Shown here one piece after another: positions 11,501-22,790 of a DNA stretch of 64,000 nt. The notes under the pieces were generated by a model. That model was not told where the DNA came from, did no database searches, and saw nothing but the letters and a program-made list of their open reading frames with translations. The stretch covers positions 11,690,501-11,754,500 of the forward strand of contig CM051520.1 of NCBI GenBank assembly GCA_028015205.1. The letters are read 5' to 3'. The position numbers and the translations under genes were made by a program. Source of the stretch: Mytilisepta virgata. Lineage: Eukaryota; Mollusca; Bivalvia; Mytilida; Mytilidae. Positions within the stretch are counted from its first letter, which is position 1. The number at the start of each line of letters is the position of its first letter.

Positions 11501-14500
11501 AATCAATGATACAAGCAGAATATTTTAGAAGTCGTCCTCCATATGCTTTCGTGGTTAATTTTAAAATAAATCACTTTAACATTTCAATTTTGATACAACA
11601 TTTAGTAACAGTTGCAAATCTATTATGGTAAATCCAGATGTATCAGTTTCATCATGTCAGAAGAATAGAAATTAAAGAGGGTCGGCTGTAACGGGTAAAT
11701 TTCGAGAAAAAAAATATTTGATCTTTGATCAGATGATTTGCAGGTTTGAAAGTCTTCATATTAAAATAAGATGAGACAAATAATGTTTCAGACAAATTGT
11801 TTCATTTACTTGAATTCAATAAGAATAAAAACAAAATCTTATCAGTAAACTGTAATATTATTGCTGACAAAAAAGCAGTGGAATCAATGAACGTATTCAG
11901 TCTTAAAGGGGGTAAGGCTTCTTAAATGTATTGAAAGTTGTAAAAACACACTCCTATTGCAGCAATTTTTTTCTAATTATCTTGTTTTTTAGAATCCATG
12001 GAACATAGCTTTCACAGCAACGATCCTAAACAAAACACTAGTAGTGCACTGTTCAGTTATCCATGACTCACCATTTCCAGACCGACTTTTCAAGGTAACC
12101 GTTTCTCTTGCGTTATGATTGAGCATCACTGTTCCAGACACTGTGTAGTTCTTTTGAGTGGAGTCAGGACGGTAGCAGATAGTGTTATTACGTGCCCTCT
12201 GGGAAAACTCGATCACATCCTTTGGAGTAGAAATAATCATGGGAACTTCCTTTTCATCTGTTTTCTTTGCTTGTATAGGATTCTTGAAATATAAAATAAT
12301 GTTCGATGCCCATGAGCTAGAACATCCAGTAAGGAAATTGCAAAAGTTAAAAAGAAAACCCCAAAAGAATAATATCAGACAACTCCCAGTTGAAATGAAG
12401 TACACGCACTTATCGATTTAGACTAGAATTATTCAGACATTGTAAGATATCCAATTTTATCGACAATGAAACCCCATTTTTTATTCCAATATATTTTATG
12501 CATAATTTTCTTAATAAATATCCATACTTTAAAATATTTGTTTTTTCTGAATTTAGCCATATCTAAGTTAAACACTAAAGTTTGTCGTTTATATTCAGGA
12601 TTGTCCAAAACTAACGTACAATGCAGTTTTACCATCTTTACAACTTACAATCCACTTGGATCTTTGGATCTGTCTTGGTATTGGTTTCTTTCCCGTAATC
12701 CACGGATCATTTAGTATTTCATCCAAAGATGGTCGATCTGAAGGGTTATACTGGAGAAGTCTTCTTATGAGGACCATACAGTCTACAATTTTTATTAAAT
12801 AACATTTCTTTACACCATGACAATAAAACCAAAAGAAAAACGTCAAGGCCACATCTATAATACTAAATTTACGAATTAGCCGAATAGGCGGCAAAACGCG
12901 TGGTTCAAAATAAACGATGTATAGTTCAGATTATAAAGGTTATTATCGGATTTGACAATCTGCATTTATAAATTTAAACTACAGTTTCGTTTATGTGCAA
13001 ATGGAATTTGTATGCACTTTTCCGATATGAATTCTCCCAACGTATCCCTTAGAAGGTTCTCGAAGGCATCATTTTAGCACATTGATTTAAATAAACAAGT
13101 ATGCACATATTTTTAATGTATTTCTGTTTGAAATTACAGAAGAAGAATAAAAAAAATTTAAAAACATTCTTCTTCGAGTGGGATGTTTCCGCTTTATGTA
13201 TTCAGGATTGTTTTTCTACAATAACGCAATTTCTCCTAACTGTAAAGGTTATGAACTTTGAAGATAATGAAAAAGTAAAGTAAAGTTCAGAGGAATTCCT
13301 AACTTAGTTGTTTTTTGGATTGCTCGGATGTTTACCTTGCACAAAGTGATAAAACCAACCATTATCTATTTTTAAATTATTTGTCATGTGACCTGTCTAA
13401 ATATATCTCTACTGTAAGCCCTAGATAAAAATATTTTTAACAAATGGTCATCTTTATCATTAATGACGAAATTTATCTCGGACATCTTTGATAAATATAA
13501 ACGTGGACAACACAAGCAGCCACACACTAAAAATGCTTTCACCTTCTGATTATTGGATATATTTGTGAAATTAAGCCTCGCTTGCCTTGCCCATGATGAC
13601 AATGGAACAATTGGAACAATTATTTTCCAAAAATATGCTCTAACTAACTCACGGCATCTTTTGAAAAATTCATCCGTCACTAAGGAAATGTTTACGTCTA
13701 CAATTTCATTTTCATATTTATTCTGAAGGAAAAAGGTAATGCATTATGAAATGTGTATTTAATGAAAGCTTTTCATTAAGTTCCAGTTCAGAATTAATTA
13801 TAACAATAAAAATATTTACAATTTATGTGGTTGTGTTTTCGTCATAGATTTTGACTTTGATGGCACCTTAAGGTCCATTTTGGTAATTTGGTAATGTGGC
13901 ATACAGTCTACTGCATCAGTGGATACATCTTCGGTAGTAACGAACAGCCATGACAATTGGGTCACGATGACCTACATTTCACGCTTCATTGACTTTGGTT
14001 AAAGTCTGCATTAAAATTCATTTCTAAGAATACTACATGCAGCACATATAGACATGAAACTATCAGTTGATACCACCTACTTGACAGGAAAGTTTATGGA
14101 AGCCTGCCACATCATCCATATTGAGTTCATGTTCCATGAATGGCATGGCCGCAACAAATTTTTATAGTCAATATGGCCACCACAAAAAAAAGCTTATTTT
14201 CCCGCGCTCGCGCGGGTTCAGTGTCTAGTTATATTAAAGTTTACATATTTATACCGATGCATACTTTGATATATATTGTTGTATTATAGTGTAGGATATA
14301 ACAGTTCAATTTAGTTGTTGTTGGCCGTATAGAACAAACAAAGTTATAATATAACTATCTCCCGTCGGTCTTTAACATTCTATAATAAAACAGAGTAAAC
14401 ACATCTACACAGACTGGTGAGCAGTTCAGGCGCCCACACAAATGGGTAAGCAGTTCAGGAACCCACACAGATGGGTAAGCAGTTCAGGTACCCACACAAA

Positions 14501-17500
14501 TGAGCAAGCCATTCAGGAACCCACACAGACGGGTAAGCAGTTCAGAAACCCACACAAATGGGCAAGCCATTCAGGAACCCACACAGACGGGTAAGCAGTT
14601 CAGGCACCAACATGGTGTTTGGTGTTCCTTTATGTTATGTCTTATGTCCCTTTTACATTTAAAATTCCATAGGTTTTTTATGTCTTGTAGACTAGACTAG
14701 ATAAAATCTGATTCGTTGACATCCAAGTAAATAGTCTAAGTTAACCAATCCCTAAGTTTCTGTACTAACAACATAATGGAAATTAAATGTTCATGATATT
14801 ATCAGTTATTTTTATTTATTTTTTAAAAATAAAGTCATTGAACAATTAAATTTTCCATGTAAATATAAGAACATAGGGTAGGTGGTAGGTATCAATGGGA
14901 ATTGAATTAGGGAATTGATTGATTACATCCAGTTGTACTTGTGGGTCCATCAACTGATTGCTTCCACGAGTACTTGTGGGTCCATCAACTGATTACATCC
15001 AGGGGTACTTGTGGGTCCATCAACTGATTACATCCAGGGGTACTTGTGGGTCCATAAACATGATTGATTACACCCAGGGGTACTTGTGGGTCCATCAACA
15101 AGAAGCACAAGACAAACACGAAGATGACCCGCAAAAAACGGTGATGTCAAAATTTCAACAAAAAGACTACCCCATAATACAAATACATCAATCAATAAAC
15201 TTAGTAATTGCATGTTTCCCTTTACTAAATTATACAGGTACAGATTGCTCTTTTCGCGAGTAACCAGCCCCCGCCCACCCATGACAAAAAACGAATCGAT
15301 CCACTTGAGTAATGGAGTGAGGTAATAAAATTAAAATAAGATTCTTGATACAAATTTGGTGCACATTTCGTCGATTTACCACTCATCAGTTGTGCTCAAG
15401 TCATAAATGTTGAAAACCAAAACAACAATCCAAAAAGTTAGAGAGCAATTCAATAAACTGCTGCGACTTATGCACATGATGCGCCCGTAGGAAAATATTC
15501 ATTTTTTTTTTAGCAAATTGTGTGTCAAGTTAATTTTTCAACGGCTTAACATATCTAAATTATAACACTGTAACAAGAAACTAAATATCATCTTTGTGTA
15601 AACAGGAAATTGTATACTTGCTTACATTTGGACAATCTAAGTCCCATAACTCTGGAATGACAAAAGCAAAAATCGTCAAAAAGAACACAGAGCCTCAGAC
15701 CACCATTTGTAAAAATGTGTTAAAGTTTGAAAAAAATCAGTCCTTAAAAATTCGTAAGTAGCGTAGTCAGTTTATAGACGTACCGAAACTGGCGGAACGT
15801 TCAAACCGTAATCTTTGCATCTTCATATCTTCATCCATTTCCATCATTTGAGTATCATTAAACGGTAACCGACCATTTATCATAGCAAACAACATAATAC
15901 CTCTGAAATTAATTCATAAGAAGGGATATGGTGGAAAATTATTTACACAAAATCCATGCATATTCATGGTTTAATTCTGTTTCTTTCAAGTTAGGCTTTA
16001 TCATATTTTAGATGTATTGTTTAATCAAAGAAACTGTTTGTTGATTTCCTTGCGAACACTCGCCCCTTGTACAAAGGTTTAATGTCTCGCCAACTTTGTT
16101 TCTTTCCGTGATTTAATAAACGTTCTACATTATACCACGTTTATTAGGTATATTGGAGTTGTACGACTATATCGACTCGTGTTGGCAGCTTTTATTGGTT
16201 GAGGAAATTGGTGATCCGGGAAGGAACCATCGACTGATGACATGGAATCTGCCAATCCTTACCAATTAAGATAGGAGTCGAACGCACCTAGAAACGAGCT
16301 GGATTCGAATTCAGTACTAGCCCCCAAAATGATCAGAATTAAACAATAAAAGTAGTGAACGACCACCAGAAGGTCCTAAGTTTAGGCAAATAATTTTTTC
16401 TTAAAAGTACTCAATACTTTAAATAATTTTTTATCACTGACCGTTTTCTTTATCAGCTACAGTTTTGTCAACGAATAAAATACTCACAAACTCCAAATGT
16501 CGGATTTGAAACCCTCATATGGTTTATTTTTTATCACTTCCGGTGCTGTATAAGCATACGATCCACAGGAAGTTTTAAGTAAGGTTTTAGGATCCTCAAT
16601 GGACGCAGAGAAACCAAAATCTGAAGATAAATGCGTCAAATCATCCATAAATCAAACAAGAATTGTCCGCAATTTTCATTTGTTGCCTATCAAATAATGA
16701 TACACATTGGATCTAGATATCAAAGTCAACTGGAATTCGTGTACAATAAGTCGGTATCGGTAATGGAATCTGATGTTCCTGGATTTTATGACCTCAAATA
16801 ATTTTTTTTAATCTATTTATTTTTTTGCGGTAGAAAAGAAATCTGAAATGTTTATTCTTAAATTTTCAGCAGATGGACAATTTAATCGAATTTATAGATC
16901 AAAAAAGGGTATAGTCTTCTTATAACTCAGACTTTTATCTCATTACGAAGTCCTCTTACCTGTAAGTTTTGCATCCATATGTTCATCCAGTAAGACATTT
17001 TCACATTTTAAGTCCCTGAAAAAATACATAATAACCGAAAAGATTATTAAATGAGACTTATTTCGGCTTAATAATAACTTCACTGTTACCAATAATAACT
17101 TCACTGTTACCAATAATAACTTCACTGTTACCAATTTTGATGCACAAGATTTGCAAATTTCGTCGACATTGTGCTCAATGCCTAAAATGTTGTAATTAAT
17201 CAAAAACGGTGAACAGAAAATGACCAAAAAGGGTAAAGCAAAAACCATCTAAGGACCGAGGTATTTATATAATATCAGTGTCTTGTGACTGTTATATGCG
17301 AAATATTTGCCAGGTCTGAATGACATATTACCCGACGAAGAGGAGGGTAATATGTCACTCAGACCCGGCAAATATTTCGTATATAACCGTCACAAGACCC
17401 TTTAATATTGTGGTTATTATACTTCATGCTAAGAATTCATATAACTTAAAATTAATTCACTTTTCTCATGTAAAAAAGCGCATCGCTGACTGAGACACTA

Positions 17501-19279
17501 TAAATATTCATGAAAAGTTCTCTATTCTTGTAACCGTAAATGTACGCAAAAACTCAATTTACATATAAAGCCGCACGTGGACATATTATTGTAGTTCATA
17601 TGCAGTATTTGCCGGATAAATTTACACAAAAACTCACAAAACATATAAAGCCGCACATGGGAATATTACTGTAGTTCATATGCCGTATTTGCCGTATAGG
17701 TTGGAATTTATATGTACCAAATATCACAGTAGTTTCTGGCATGAAGTATAATAATCCTTAATTTTAACCAAATTTAACAATTCTGTAACAATATATTTAA
17801 AGTGTCAATTTCAGGGTAGTATCGAAATACTAGCAACTGAGCTGGTTCTTAAGAGAGTCCGCCAGCAGCGGTATCTGTTATGGATGGATGGATGAATTGT
17901 TGTTTAATGTCCAGTGGCAGCCAGGTGCATATCAGGACGAGTACATGTTGGTATGATAATGAATATGATCCCTGCTTTATACTAGACCGACACGCAGAGC
18001 CGGATTTTTAATGTCCTAGCTCACGAAGTAACTGTCCGCAGGAAGACATATCGTATCGGTTATGATAATAAAACAATTTAGAATACATCAATGGTACATC
18101 GTTTCTGTGACCAAATTACAAGGGCTTCAGTTAAAAATATCAATGTTATTTGGTTTAACGACCTCTGGCCGCCTGTGGTGCACCTGATAGACTAGAATAG
18201 TGTACGGAAATCATCCTCGATAGACTACACGAACAATTAAACTTACCTGTGAACAACACCGTTATTATGAATATGCTGCAACCCTTCACAAAGCTGTCTG
18301 AAGATTTTGCGAGATACTTCTTCTCCGATAACTCTCTGGTTTGTACCTATATGTTTATTGATGAGATCTAACAGGTCTCCTTTGCTGCAGTAATCCATTA
18401 CTAAAAACACGTGATCGTTAGTTGTAAAATGGTCGTATATCCGAACCTACAAATTAACTTGGAATTGTAATTAAGGATTTTGAAGGATAATAACGTAGTT
18501 TTGCGTTTTAAAATGTAATTCTTTTTCTTAGTAATTTCGTCTCATCTTCCTTATTAGTACAAACACAATTCATTTTTATTTAAAAATTTTGTTGTGACCT
18601 TCTCGCACAATACACATACATGTAGATTGTGACCAAATTATAGGGTCTAGTCCTTATATTAATAATAGAAACTATCTTACTACATTCGGATGTTCCGGCA
18701 TTTTAACATGGTTCTGGACCTCACGGGGTAAAAACTTCGTCAGAAATTCCTTTGGGACCGTCGTTTTATTAATCACTTTAATTGCAACCTGCAAATATTA
18801 AAAGATTCTTCAGTTTAATTAAAAATACATTAAATCTTATTTTATCACGCTTGTATCTTTTGATTCAAAGGAAAAAATATATAAGATGTCTTCTTTTCAG
18901 TCTTGAGAAATAAAAACTAACTGAAAGAAAAAAACCTTACATTTAAAATTTATATGATATGTTCTTTTCAATCTTCTAAATAAAAAGTGAAATCTTTTTT
19001 TACAACTTTTAGATGTTATATATATATATTTACCTGCAGTTCTCCATCGGAAAGTTCGGACTTTATCGACATCGCCTCATTTCGCGCCAATCTACTCGCC
19101 ATGACCTCTGCAAGTTTAACCTTTGCATAAGCTCCTTCTCCTAACGTTTTTAAAAGTCGGTAGCCATGATTCATACAATCTGTTTTGACCCCTTCGGAAG
19201 ACAGTTCACAAGAAAATATTGGTTTTTTCTTTTGTACATGTTCTGTAGATTTGGTCTTTTTAGAACTTCGCTGTTTCAT
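2354..19279 (-). CDS. TSSK-like serine/threonine kinase with long C-terminal tail
   Basis: Exons on the minus strand: 19034-19279 (ATG at 19279), 18681-18788, 18247-18446, 16960-17015, 16488-16620, 15784-15902, 12649-12782, 12072-12282, 10854-11113, 8158-8553, plus a probable last exon ending at 2354. Every junction among the first ten is GT-AG and in phase, giving 621 residues without a stop. Catalytic parts are complete: glycine loop GEGAYAKV (47-54), VAIK lysine 86, alpha-C glutamate 105 in FLPRE, HRDLKCEN (184-191), DFG (204-206), GSYAY.APE (223-231) and SDIWSLG. FLPRE, HRDLKCEN, DFGFS and GSYAY are characteristic of the testis-specific kinases (TSSK), which act in sperm formation and motility. 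Residues after about 330 form a polar, lysine- and serine-rich tail of some 290 residues with no recognised domain; known TSSKs are mostly 270-370 residues long. The kinase call is very strong, the TSSK call strong. Confidence 0.87.
2841..3075. repeat. Tandem repeat, unit about 53 bp, about 4 copies
   Basis: Diverged units each carry CTGTGTTGAAGGC, then a CGCTGTGACTTGTGAGGT-like stretch, then GCGAGATTTTT. It lies in the last intron of the kinase gene or its 3' flank. Confidence 0.75.
3337..3515. repeat. Foldback hairpin element
   Basis: The left arm (TAACAAATAGTTTATGACAC, then GGTCATTTG and ATGGACCGGTTGGTCGCCC) pairs with the right arm (GGGCGACCAACCGGTCCA, CATTTGACCC, GTGTCATGAACTATTTGTTA). 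An inner second hairpin holds the core GACCGAAGCGAATCTGAGGT. The arms are about 75 bp with few mismatches. No coding capacity. The ORFs across it are by-products of the palindrome. Confidence 0.8.
4790..5800. repeat. Diverged tandem array, unit about 146 bp
   Basis: Each unit carries versions of AAAGTCACTCAAGCA, AATGTAGGTC, a GTACTATA motif, GTGAAATATCAT and TTCTTTAA. Copies recur near 4812, 4951, 5090, 5265 and 5549. The same family forms an array at 28980-30680. It lies in an intron (or the 3' flank) of the kinase gene. Confidence 0.7.
5800..6825. other. Intron or flank, mostly unassigned
   Basis: No exon with convincing splice borders was found here. The part from about 6590 to 6790 carries a dispersed repeat containing GAGCACAACTGACGAGTCG and CGACGAAATGTGCACAT. 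Related stretches recur near 15355-15420 (reversed) and 17150-17250. Confidence 0.4.
6826..6930. repeat. Tandem repeat, unit about 31 bp, 3-4 copies
   Basis: Repeats of TTTTTGGATTTCTATATTTA followed by GTTCCTCGTA with small differences. Confidence 0.75.
6998..7251 (-). mobile_element. tRNA-derived SINE with 11-bp target duplication
   Basis: Read on the minus strand, the element begins GGGCCTCGATGGCCGAGTGG, a tRNA-like head with the A-box pattern TGGCCGAGTGG, and ends in an (AAAC)n tail. Both sides carry the same 11 bases ACACATATAAT (6987-6997 and 7252-7262), a clear target-site duplication. A second copy is at 46216-46446 on the plus strand, and a decayed one at about 16150-16330. It lies in an intron or 3' flank of the kinase gene. 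Confidence 0.85.
7263..8157. other. Kinase intron, AT-rich, no feature found
   Basis: AT-rich sequence with homopolymer runs (T-runs near 7445-7560). No exon with matching phase or recognised repeat was seen. Confidence 0.4.
8158..8553 (-). CDS. TSSK-like kinase, exon 10 (basic tail)
   Basis: This 396-base exon starts in phase 0 after TTTGGAAG and ends in phase 0 at CGG before GTGAGA. It encodes 132 residues of low-complexity, charged sequence rich in Lys, Ser and Pro, with runs such as KPKSAKPKSAPVKKKE and a C-x2-C pair (NCPACAISC). The matching phase with exon 9 and the open frame support it as real tail sequence rather than chance. No domain is recognised; it is probably disordered. Confidence 0.72.
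9040..9540 (-). repeat. Dispersed tandem-type repeat, ACCATTGCTG family
   Basis: Three diverged units contain AGGACCATTGCTG, a TTGTTCCAATTGG stretch, GTGGTTTCAGAC, AATTTCCCATAGG and a TTGGATGGC motif. The reverse complement of the same family forms the array at 63343-64000. It ends in GACGACGACGATGCACGACGG, a GC-rich motif seen at the ends of such repeats. Intronic in the kinase gene. Confidence 0.7.
9825..10270. mobile_element. Short TIR element, ends TTATCCCCGGCTTG
   Basis: A perfect 14-bp inverted pair, TTATCCCCGGCTTG at 9825-9838 and its reverse complement at 10257-10270, bounds 446 bp. There is no transposase. A target duplication is not clear, so the superfamily is unassigned. Just to the left, about 9710-9820, is a stretch beginning CAGTCAAACCTGCTATAAAG that looks like one end of another DNA transposon. 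Confidence 0.55.
10287..10412. repeat. Foldback hairpin with GAGGCGGAGCCGAA core
   Basis: The arms TTTATAGCCG.GGGCATTGA.ATTG and CAATTTCAATGCCCACGGCTATAAA are inverted. The loop read on the minus strand contains GAGGCGGAGCCGAA, nearly the same as the core of the hairpins at about 30014 and 38660 although the arms are unrelated. Confidence 0.7.
10529..10780. repeat. Minisatellite, 36-bp unit, exactly 7 copies
   Basis: Seven near-identical 36-base units start CAGAGCCTCCGTCACACAAA and end in CAATATGTTATA; only two or three point changes are visible. Because 36 is divisible by three and the unit lacks stops in several frames, it creates long open frames on both strands that encode 12-residue repeats. 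It lies in the intron 74 bases past the kinase exon 9 donor, so I treat it as non-coding. Confidence 0.93.
11114..12071. other. Kinase intron 8, no feature found
   Basis: AT-rich sequence between exons 9 and 8 without recognised repeat or open frame. Confidence 0.45.
12783..14407. other. Kinase intron 6, first part
   Basis: Mostly unassigned AT-rich sequence. About 13850-14230 looks like an interspersed repeat that ends in the palindrome CCCGCGCTCGCGCGGG followed by TTCAGTGTCTAG. No exon was found between exon 7 and exon 6. Confidence 0.4.
14408..14613. repeat. Tandem repeat, 29-bp unit, about 7 copies
   Basis: Units of the form GGGTAAGCAGTTCAGGAACC plus CACACAGAC alternate with a variant GGGCAAGCCATTCAGG. 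Two subtypes alternate, a sign of higher-order duplication. In kinase intron 6. Confidence 0.85.
14921..15102. repeat. Tandem repeat, 36-bp unit, about 5 copies
   Basis: Units contain GTACTTGTGGGTCCATCAAC and then TGATTACATCCAGGGG, with one unit carrying a small insertion. In kinase intron 6. Confidence 0.85.
16150..16330 (-). mobile_element. Decayed copy of the tRNA-derived SINE
   Basis: Shares the TTTTATTGGTTGAGGAA, GAACCATCGAC and GCCAATCCTTACCAATTAAG segments with the SINE at 6998-7251, in the same orientation, but the head is degraded. Intron 5 of the kinase gene. Confidence 0.55.
17071..17134. repeat. Tandem repeat, 21-bp unit, 3 copies
   Basis: AATAATAACTTCACTGTTACC is present three times in a row with no visible change, in kinase intron 3 next to exon 4. 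Confidence 0.9.
17275..17760. repeat. Interspersed repeat with foldback head
   Basis: The first part is a hairpin (arms of about 58 bp, for example GGTCTGAATGACATATTACC against GGTAATATGTCACTCAGACC) around the core CGACGAAGAGGAG. The rest, down to a GGTTGGAATTTATATG and GGCATGAAGTATAATAA end, matches the reverse complement of 60105-60350, including the CCGCACGTGG and GTTCATATGC stretches. It lies in kinase intron 3. Confidence 0.75.
17870..18130. repeat. Possible dispersed repeat in kinase intron 3
   Basis: Contains TTGTTTAATGTCCAGTGGCA, of which a reversed fragment is seen near 56582-56608. Boundaries are not visible. Confidence 0.35.
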
Positions 19280-20429
19280 TTTGCCGCCCTTTCGGGTTTT
19301 GAACTTGCAACGTTACTACGCCACTGTTTCTAACGCTCTACGTTTCCGTGTACTATGACGTTTAGAACATTTGTTCGGCGTAAAAAAAGTCAAAACATGC
19401 GACGTCTATGTCTCGATAATTATAATTATGCTCATTAAAATTACATCGCCTTACAAATGGAACTACAATATATTATAAAAGTCTTATTCACAGGTTCTAG
19501 ATATTGCAAAGTTGTAAATATTGTGCTAAATTTTTTCGACCAAGTGTGAGAAACGGAGGGGAGGTTAGTGTACAGAAGAAACCAACACATGAAGAAATAC
19601 TAGCTAAAACATATTTGTGACAACAAGTTGTCTGAGCTTTTATTGGTGATCATAAATTTATTTAATAGCTGAAAAAATGCTAGTTTTTTACTCAGGGTCT
19701 CTAGCTCTTTAACCTGCAGACTCTGAATCTTAAGACGAACACAGTTTGATTTTTATTGTCTGTCACCATCCTTACTAGCTCCCCCGACTAGCTCCTTCGG
19801 TCAAAGGATAACATCTATATGACAAAGAGGGGTAAACATCAAGATGACTGTATATGGTAATATATATGGTTCGGTAGGCGCGTCTTGTTAGCAGTGTGAA
19901 CGTGAACATAATAGTGTTTAGTTACATTTGACTTCAGATCATGTGAGAGGGAAAATTCGATTAGAAAATTGCTTTTTAAGGAGCCTTTTACAACTCGTCC
20001 AGTTCAAACAGAAATTAATTTTTAAGGTTTGAATAAAGTTGGACATAGTCGAGCAGAAAAAACTTAATGATCTCAATTCATCATCAAAGAAATTTTTCAC
20101 GGGAAGTTTGTCAACACCAGTCAATCTACCTGCCTTGTCAACCATTGAAACCAACTTTGGAAAGATTTATCAAACAAATGGTCACACAAATTATCATTTC
20201 CATCTATGATTCAAAACGCAGTTTGTGCGGTTTTTGAAAAAAAAAATCTCCATTTAAACCTTATATTTTGAATTTAAAGCAATATGAAAGACACAAATTA
20301 TTTGACATCCAATGGTGGAAACTACATATGACTCTATCACAGTTACGATAGTTGTTTCTGAAAAGATCTCAAGAAATTTATATAGCTTATTCATCAAGGC
20401 AACTTCAGCCCAACAAATACTATAGAATA
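19280..20429. other. Upstream region of the kinase gene
   Basis: Likely 5' UTR and promoter region of the minus-strand kinase, but no TATA box or other element could be assigned with confidence. No open frame resembles a known protein. Confidence 0.35.
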
Positions 20430-21850
20430 GAGAATGGAAACGGGGAATGTGTCAAAGAGACAACAACCCGACCAAAGAGCAGAAAACAGCTCAAGGCTAC
20501 CAATGGGTCTTCAACGTAGCGAGAAAATCCCGCACCCGCTTTAGCTAGCCCCTAAACAATAATGTATACTAGTTCGGCAAAATGGACAGCACACTAAACT
20601 CCGAAACATAAAAATGAATCAAAATTTAAAAAAAACACACAAGACTAACAAAGGCTAGAGGTTCCTGACTTGGGACAGGCGCAAAAATGCGGCGGGGTTA
20701 AACATGTTTTGTTAGATCTCAACCCTCCCCCTATACCTCTAGCCAATGTGGAAAAAACAAACACACAGCGATACACACAGTAAAACTCAGTTCAAAAGAT
20801 GTCCGAGTCCGATGTTAAAAAAAGGTAACAGAAGAAACTAAGCAAAATGACAATGATCAATATATATTATCAAAGGACTACTAGCAGTTACTGACATGCC
20901 AGTTCCAGCCCTCAATTAAACTGATCGGAAGATTATGTCTATATCATATAGAAAATCAGCCACAATCCCTACCGTTAGTGGTTTAGTATCATGTCATCAT
21001 AAATTATACGAGAAGAAAATAACCCGTATCATGCCAACAACTGGTTTTAGAATAAATGTGTTTATTTCCGATGCAAAGACCTATGAGTGAATCAATATTA
21101 ATTCTAAAAAATGTCATCTTTAATGTGTTGACAACAGTATCGTAACTAAATCCTTGTTGATAAGTCTGTTTAAAGGTTTGATTGGTTTTTCAGGTGAATG
21201 ATGACATTTTTGTGCTTTGTATAGAATATTACCATAAAAGATTGGATGTGAAATACCTGAACATATAAGATGTTTGCACGTTGATTTATATTACGAATAA
21301 GGTCCTTGTACCGATGATAAAATTTAGTAAAAGTTTTGACAAGTTGTGATATCGAAATCCCTGGCGTAATAATTTTTCGGTAATACAGAGATTTGTTTCG
21401 TTAAAATCAAATACGTTGTTACATGCACGTGCAAATCGAACAAGTTGAGATATATAAACACCATACGATGGTGACAAGGGAATGTCGCCATCTAAAAACG
21501 AATAATTAACAATATGGTATGAAAAATCATCTCTCTTATCGTAAAGTTTAGTATTAAGCTCCCCGTTAGAAATAAAGATATCAAGATCCAGGAAAGGGCA
21601 GTGTTCATTGTTAGTATTAGCTTTATTTAAAGTAAGTTCAACAGGATAAATCTCTTTAGTGTACATACTGAAGTCGTCATTATTAACAGCCAAAATATCA
21701 TCCAAATATATATGAGTGTTATTAAATTTTTGTATCAAATGTTGTTTCGTTGGGTCTTTGCTGATTTTAGATATACATTGTGATTCATAACAATACAGAA
21801 ACAGGTCCGCAATAAGTGGTGCACACTTAGTTCGCATTGGAATTCTGATA
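20430..21850 (-). mobile_element. Penelope-like reverse transcriptase element, 5'-truncated
   Basis: Read on the minus strand, coding sequence from 21837 gives a reverse transcriptase palm: an RTKCAPLIADLFLY segment (family form GTNCAPL), the catalytic YLDDILAV box, CPFLDLDIF and KLYDKRDDF. The frame breaks near 21310 and resumes in another frame with FYGNILYKAQK and SPEKPIKPLNRLINK. A 3' non-coding part follows to about 20430 and ends in a stretch containing GAGACAACAACCCGACC when read on the plus strand. The copy at 37262-38140 carries the same 3' half. The MGTN-to-MRTK change and the frameshift show it is dead. Penelope-like is the best class; it could be a related non-LTR type. Confidence 0.75.
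21286..21837 (-). pseudogene. Reverse transcriptase fragment (YLDD box)
   Basis: An open frame of 183 codons covering the palm and start of the thumb region of the element's reverse transcriptase. The N-terminal finger region is absent, and the last residues (after KLLLNFI) are read out of frame compared with the expected continuation. Not a host gene. Confidence 0.75.
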
Positions 21851-22369
21851 TCCGGCGATATACGGAATCACCATCAGCAGGTCAGATTTAGTTTTAATCA
21901 GAACGATATTTATTTGAAAGTACGTGTGAAACATAATTTGATGAGTTTAACAGTGTTCCAGATAAGCTGATATATATGCCCTAGAAATATTTTCCACTGC
22001 TACACAGAGGTCTCGAAAAAACGAGGGATCAATTGTCACACATTTAATACCTGAAAACCAAATTACTTATATGAGAATATGTAATAAGGCTAGAAAGTTA
22101 AGTGATTCTGAACGTAAAACACATAGTTCAGAAGTTATAGTTTAAGTGTATTTTGGAACATTTCTTGTTTAAAATAAGTTGGGATAATGGTAAATAGTTC
22201 CTGCGGATTTTTCATTTTACTCCTTAGGGCCTGATCTTTGAAGGTTAAAATACGAACATCTCTTTAAAATCTGTAAGACATTTATCCCGATTAAAATAAG
22301 CATTCTGATAATATTGCTGAGCAATACAATATCCCATACCGGCTTGAGCAATGAGAATCAGACGTATGG

Positions 22370-22790
22370 ACAGAGTGATTCCTAAAAATCCTAACACTAT
22401 GTTTGCCAGGGGTACACAAGACTTACCCGATCTGCCTGAAACTCAAACTTGATCTGTAGCTCATCATTATAAGCTCATATACCAAAAATTAGATCACTTG
22501 GTAAAAGGGTTTGCAAAAACAGTCTAGAAACTTAATATTTTGGCAATAATTCATATTTCCAAGGGCAATAACTCCAACAATAATTGTCCGATCAGCGATC
22601 GAACTAACTTGATCTGTAACTCATCATTATAAGCTCACATATCAAAAATAAGATCAGTTGGTTTAATGGTTTCAGAAAAAAGCCCAGAAAGCTGTAATAT
22701 TACTGATGAACAGACTGATGGACGGAGTGCAAATCTACAAAAAATGTATAGTCCCCTTTGGCATTGCCGGTAGGGTTCTAAAAAAGTTAT
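22370..22790. repeat. Interspersed repeat with two related units
   Basis: Two units share ACTTGATCTGTA.CTCATCATTATAAGCTCA and TAGATCA.TTGGT, and the end carries GACTGATGGACGGAGTGCAAA and CCCCTTTGGCATTGCCGG. The style matches other mollusc interspersed repeats with 'gacggac' ends, also near 5395 and 30625. Confidence 0.6.

Noticed and set aside
14196..14216. GC-rich palindrome CCCGCGCTCGCGCGGG as a bacterial-type terminator or contamination
   Set aside because: It sits at the end of an interspersed repeat inside a well-supported animal intron, so contamination is unlikely.
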